Source of the DNA: Paenibacillus assamensis DSM 18201
GTDB lineage: Bacteria; Bacillota; Bacilli; Paenibacillales; Paenibacillaceae
Direction of reading: 5' to 3'
Assembly (NCBI RefSeq): GCF_000422445.1
Contig: NZ_KE383840.1
Span: 43,494-107,493 of the forward strand
DNA: 64,000 nucleotides
The notes under the pieces are model-generated. The model had not been told where the DNA came from, ran no database searches, and was given only the letters and a program-made list of their open reading frames with translations. This document shows positions 62,145-64,000 of the stretch, piece by piece (position 1 is the first letter of the stretch; each line of letters starts with the position of its first letter). The translations under genes were made by a program, and so were the position numbers.

Positions 62145-62171
62145 CTATATTACTCCAAATAAATGTAGTTC

Positions 62172-62501
62172 CTATTTACAAGGAACACCCTGAATATAGT
62201 AATGGCTTGGCTCAAATGTACGGAAAGCAACCTCTACTTCTTCAATCCCTGTTGCCAGCACATGCCGTGTCACGATCTCAGCAAAGCGATTCCTCACTTC
62301 TGTTCCTCTTTCAAACCAACTAACTTCCACGAAAGGATAGGGAGGAACCACTTTCCCCACCCATACTCCTGTCGTCTGTAAACATTCCAACGTAAAATTA
62401 TCCGTTCCACACTGACACAATTGTGCCAGCTCCTCTGCTAGCTGTTGACTAACCGGAGCCAACTGTTCTGCGGCTACTCCTCGAAAAATTAAATGCGGCA
62501 T
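62172..62501 (-). CDS. DUF1904 family protein, tautomerase-like
   Basis: ATG 62501 follows GAGAGGA; the longer frame to 62543 contains that site. The 109-residue product begins MPHLIFRGV, so Pro2 becomes N-terminal after Met removal, as in tautomerase-fold proteins. PYPFVEVSWFERG and VAFRTFEPSHYYIQGVPC match the DUF1904 pattern. No enzyme activity is known for this group. Confidence 0.78.
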   Translation of the reverse strand: MPHLIFRGVAAEQLAPVSQQLAEELAQLCQCGTDNFTLECLQTTGVWVGKVVPPYPFVEVSWFERGTEVRNRFAEIVTRHVLATGIEEVEVAFRTFEPSHYYIQGVPCK

Positions 62502-62633
62502 TCTCTTCTTCCTCTCTACAGATGATTCACTAATTAGCATCATACATGGGGCTCACGCCGTGATCAACTCCTTCTGCCATGCATAAATAATATACATATA
62601 CAAATTCTCATGGAGAAAGAAGGCGGATGTACG

Positions 62634-63620
62634 ATGGATACCTATAATCGAAATAGATGGCCTACCGAAACTCATTCCGTACCCCGCTGTCTAAGTTCTG
62701 CACGCCTGAAGTCGCCAAATACATTTAGACTTCAGCGTAGAAGAGAACGTGGAATGGAAGCTTTTCTCTGGAAAGGACACTTCCCGTCCTCACGATATAT
62801 ATTCACCGTGTTTAATCACAATAATTGCGCACAGCAAGATATACGTCAGCAATCCCCTTCAATGAATTCTGTGAAAAGAAACAGCTCTTCGAAATCAGCT
62901 CATGAAAAAAAGAGAAAACGAAGACCTCCTTCTTCTTCCCTAACTAGCAAATCCCAGCATACTATCCGTCGTCGCAAGAAAAAGGCAGGGTGCACGAAAA
63001 AGAGAACCTACTCATCCCGATCCAATAATCCCTCCAAACAACGAAAACAGCGAGTGCAAAAATGCCATCGTAACAAAACTAAGTTATGTCATCCGATCAG
63101 TCCTATAAGAGTTCGTCGACCTCACAATTGGCGTTCTTGTTCATCTAAACCATCTCGCCAAATGAAATGGAAGTTATGCGTGGACCTTAGCTGTCGGCCA
63201 AGTCATCAACCTCATCCTTGTCCTCCCCCTAAACCACCCTGTCCGCCTGATCCTGAACCCCCTTGTGATTGTCTATGCGGCACTCAAACTATTTTTCAAG
63301 AAGAGAAATTTATGCAATTAACAATCCATCAACAATCCGTACTGCCTGCGCAAGATACGTCAGTAGCATCTGTTATTTCTTATGCCATTCATAATCACAG
63401 CTCAGTCCCATTGATAGCTGAATTAGAAATAAGTCCTAATGGGATAGATTATGCGAAAGACTCGACGTTAACCATTGAGCCTAAAACGATGAAAGTAGCA
63501 GTACCTCTCCGATTTTTGAGATGGATGCGGGTAAAACTATTAACGGCAGAAGGCGAATCAGGCACGGCTGATGTCTATTATCAAGCTCAATCATTAGGAA
63601 GTCAGGAGGAGGAGCAATAG
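62634..63620 (+). CDS. basic-domain protein with Cys/Pro linker and beta-rich C-terminal domain
   Basis: ATG 62634 follows AAGGCGGA; the ATG at 62610 has no ribosome site. The 328-residue product is strikingly modular. Residues 1-70 are ordinary, about 75-185 are extremely rich in Lys, Arg and Ser (KKRKRRPPSSS, RRRKKKAGCTKKR), about 193-218 form a Cys/Pro linker (PCPPPKPPCPPDP, CDCLCG), and about 220-318 form a beta-rich domain (SVLPAQDTSVASVISYAIHNHS). The last domain resembles those preceding DUF6385-type repeat proteins. The open-ended repeat gene starts 3 nt later. A spore-coat or surface role is likely but unproven. Confidence 0.6.
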   Translation: MDTYNRNRWPTETHSVPRCLSSARLKSPNTFRLQRRRERGMEAFLWKGHFPSSRYIFTVFNHNNCAQQDIRQQSPSMNSVKRNSSSKSAHEKKRKRRPPSSSLTSKSQHTIRRRKKKAGCTKKRTYSSRSNNPSKQRKQRVQKCHRNKTKLCHPISPIRVRRPHNWRSCSSKPSRQMKWKLCVDLSCRPSHQPHPCPPPKPPCPPDPEPPCDCLCGTQTIFQEEKFMQLTIHQQSVLPAQDTSVASVISYAIHNHSSVPLIAELEISPNGIDYAKDSTLTIEPKTMKVAVPLRFLRWMRVKLLTAEGESGTADVYYQAQSLGSQEEEQ

Positions 63621-63623
63621 CAA

Positions 63624-64000
63624 ATGCCTAACTATAATGTTTTTCAGACGGATCCTGCGAATTTAACCACGTTAATATTCGGTAAAGACCCATCTGACAA
63701 TAATGTCGCACTCCGAACGGATACAAATGGAAATCTGCTTAGTGTTCCGATGTATGGAACGATCAGCAGCATCCTTGGGGCAACCATTACAGCAGGGACA
63801 CTATCTTCCGTTACTAATATCGGAACGATTACAAGTGTCCTGGGAGCAACGATTACGGGCGGTACATTAGCTGCTGTAGACAACATCGGGACCATTACCA
63901 GTATTCTCGGTGCTACCATTACGGGTGGAACCTTGTCTGCGGTCGGCAATCTCCTAAACGGCACCATCACCAGTGTCCTTGGCGCTACTATCACCGGAGG
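63624..64000 (+). CDS. DUF6385-like protein with tandem GTITSVLGATITGG repeats (open at edge)
   Basis: The frame starts at ATG 63624 behind GGAGGAGGAG and runs off the window; 125 codons are visible. It begins MPNYNVFQTDPANLTTLIFG, KDPSDNNVALRTDTNGNLLS, the DUF6385-type opening. From residue 45 it consists of about 22-residue units GTITSVLGATITGGTLxxV(x)NI. Units start at residues 45, 67, 89 and 113. Such Thr/Gly/Ile repeats suggest a beta-solenoid or fibrous surface protein. An antisense frame across the repeats is an artefact of the repeat composition. Confidence 0.7.
   Translation, partial: MPNYNVFQTDPANLTTLIFGKDPSDNNVALRTDTNGNLLSVPMYGTISSILGATITAGTLSSVTNIGTITSVLGATITGGTLAAVDNIGTITSILGATITGGTLSAVGNLLNGTITSVLGATITG
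63756..64000 (+). repeat. 66-72 bp tandem coding repeat
   Basis: Units start at about 63756, 63822, 63888 and 63960. The protein repeats are well conserved, while the third codon positions differ between units (for example GGGGCAACC, GGAGCAACG, GGTGCTACC), showing selection on the protein rather than recent duplication. Confidence 0.7.

Noticed and set aside
63644..63994. 116-codon antisense frame over the terminal repeats
   Set aside because: Open only because of the 66-bp repeat; the sense frame has a ribosome site and DUF6385-like start.

Overview
The window looks like a chromosomal segment of a Gram-positive, spore-forming Bacillota, most likely Paenibacillus or a close relative. Signs are strong AGGAGG-type ribosome binding sites, TTGACA/TATAAT promoters, an S-layer-homology surface protein, a caa3-type cytochrome oxidase operon (ctaCDEF with CtaG and a DUF420 protein), a Spo0M-like protein, CcpA-type and CsoR-type operators, and a DUF6385-type repeat protein at the right edge. 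I see no rRNA, tRNA, CRISPR array, transposase or integrase.

Layout. 0-4 kb: a truncated L-lactate dehydrogenase start fused in front of a PTS EIIC gene, a CadC-like metal regulator, and a DNA-repair pair (AAG-type glycosylase and a Cas4/AddB-like Fe-S nuclease). 4-9 kb: SLC13-type permease with glycerate kinase, a secreted papain-like protease with a membrane-anchored partner, and a divergent SRAP protein. 9-15 kb: Yip1-like protein, large SLH protein, ChrA-type chromate transporter, MFS exporter. 15.5-20 kb: uppP, a BcrAB-type ABC exporter and a BceS/BceR-like two-component system, a plausible envelope-antibiotic response module. 20.7-25.7 kb: CopZ and glutaredoxin behind a CsoR-like operator, regulator/hydrolase pair, VanZ, and an aldehyde dehydrogenase and ArsR regulator sharing an identical operator.

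25.7-32.2 kb is the most unusual region: six tightly overlapping genes (KASIII-like synthase, ATP-grasp ligase, OleD-like reductase, metallo-hydrolase, PaaK/F390-like adenylate-forming enzyme, GNAT-like acyltransferase), which I read as a small-molecule biosynthesis operon of unknown product. 32.9-37.3 kb: a YtrA-regulated ABC transporter set. 37.5-43.4 kb: terminal oxidase operon with two promoters, one overlapped by a cre site.

43.8-64 kb is mostly housekeeping or scattered genes: serine hydrolase, MFS, DedA/TVP38-like protein, Spo0M, MscL with a zinc ribbon, TrmB-type regulator, zinc-ribbon coiled-coil protein, UvrD-like helicase, small alarmone synthetase, VanY-type carboxypeptidase, PepF, cystine/dicarboxylate symporter, DUF2062, TspO-like protein and DUF1904. 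It ends with a basic-domain protein followed by an open-ended tandem-repeat protein, probably spore- or surface-associated.

All functional names rest on reading conserved motifs in the translated sequence by eye; no database search was run. Start codons were adjusted where the Shine-Dalgarno position argued against the longest reading frame.
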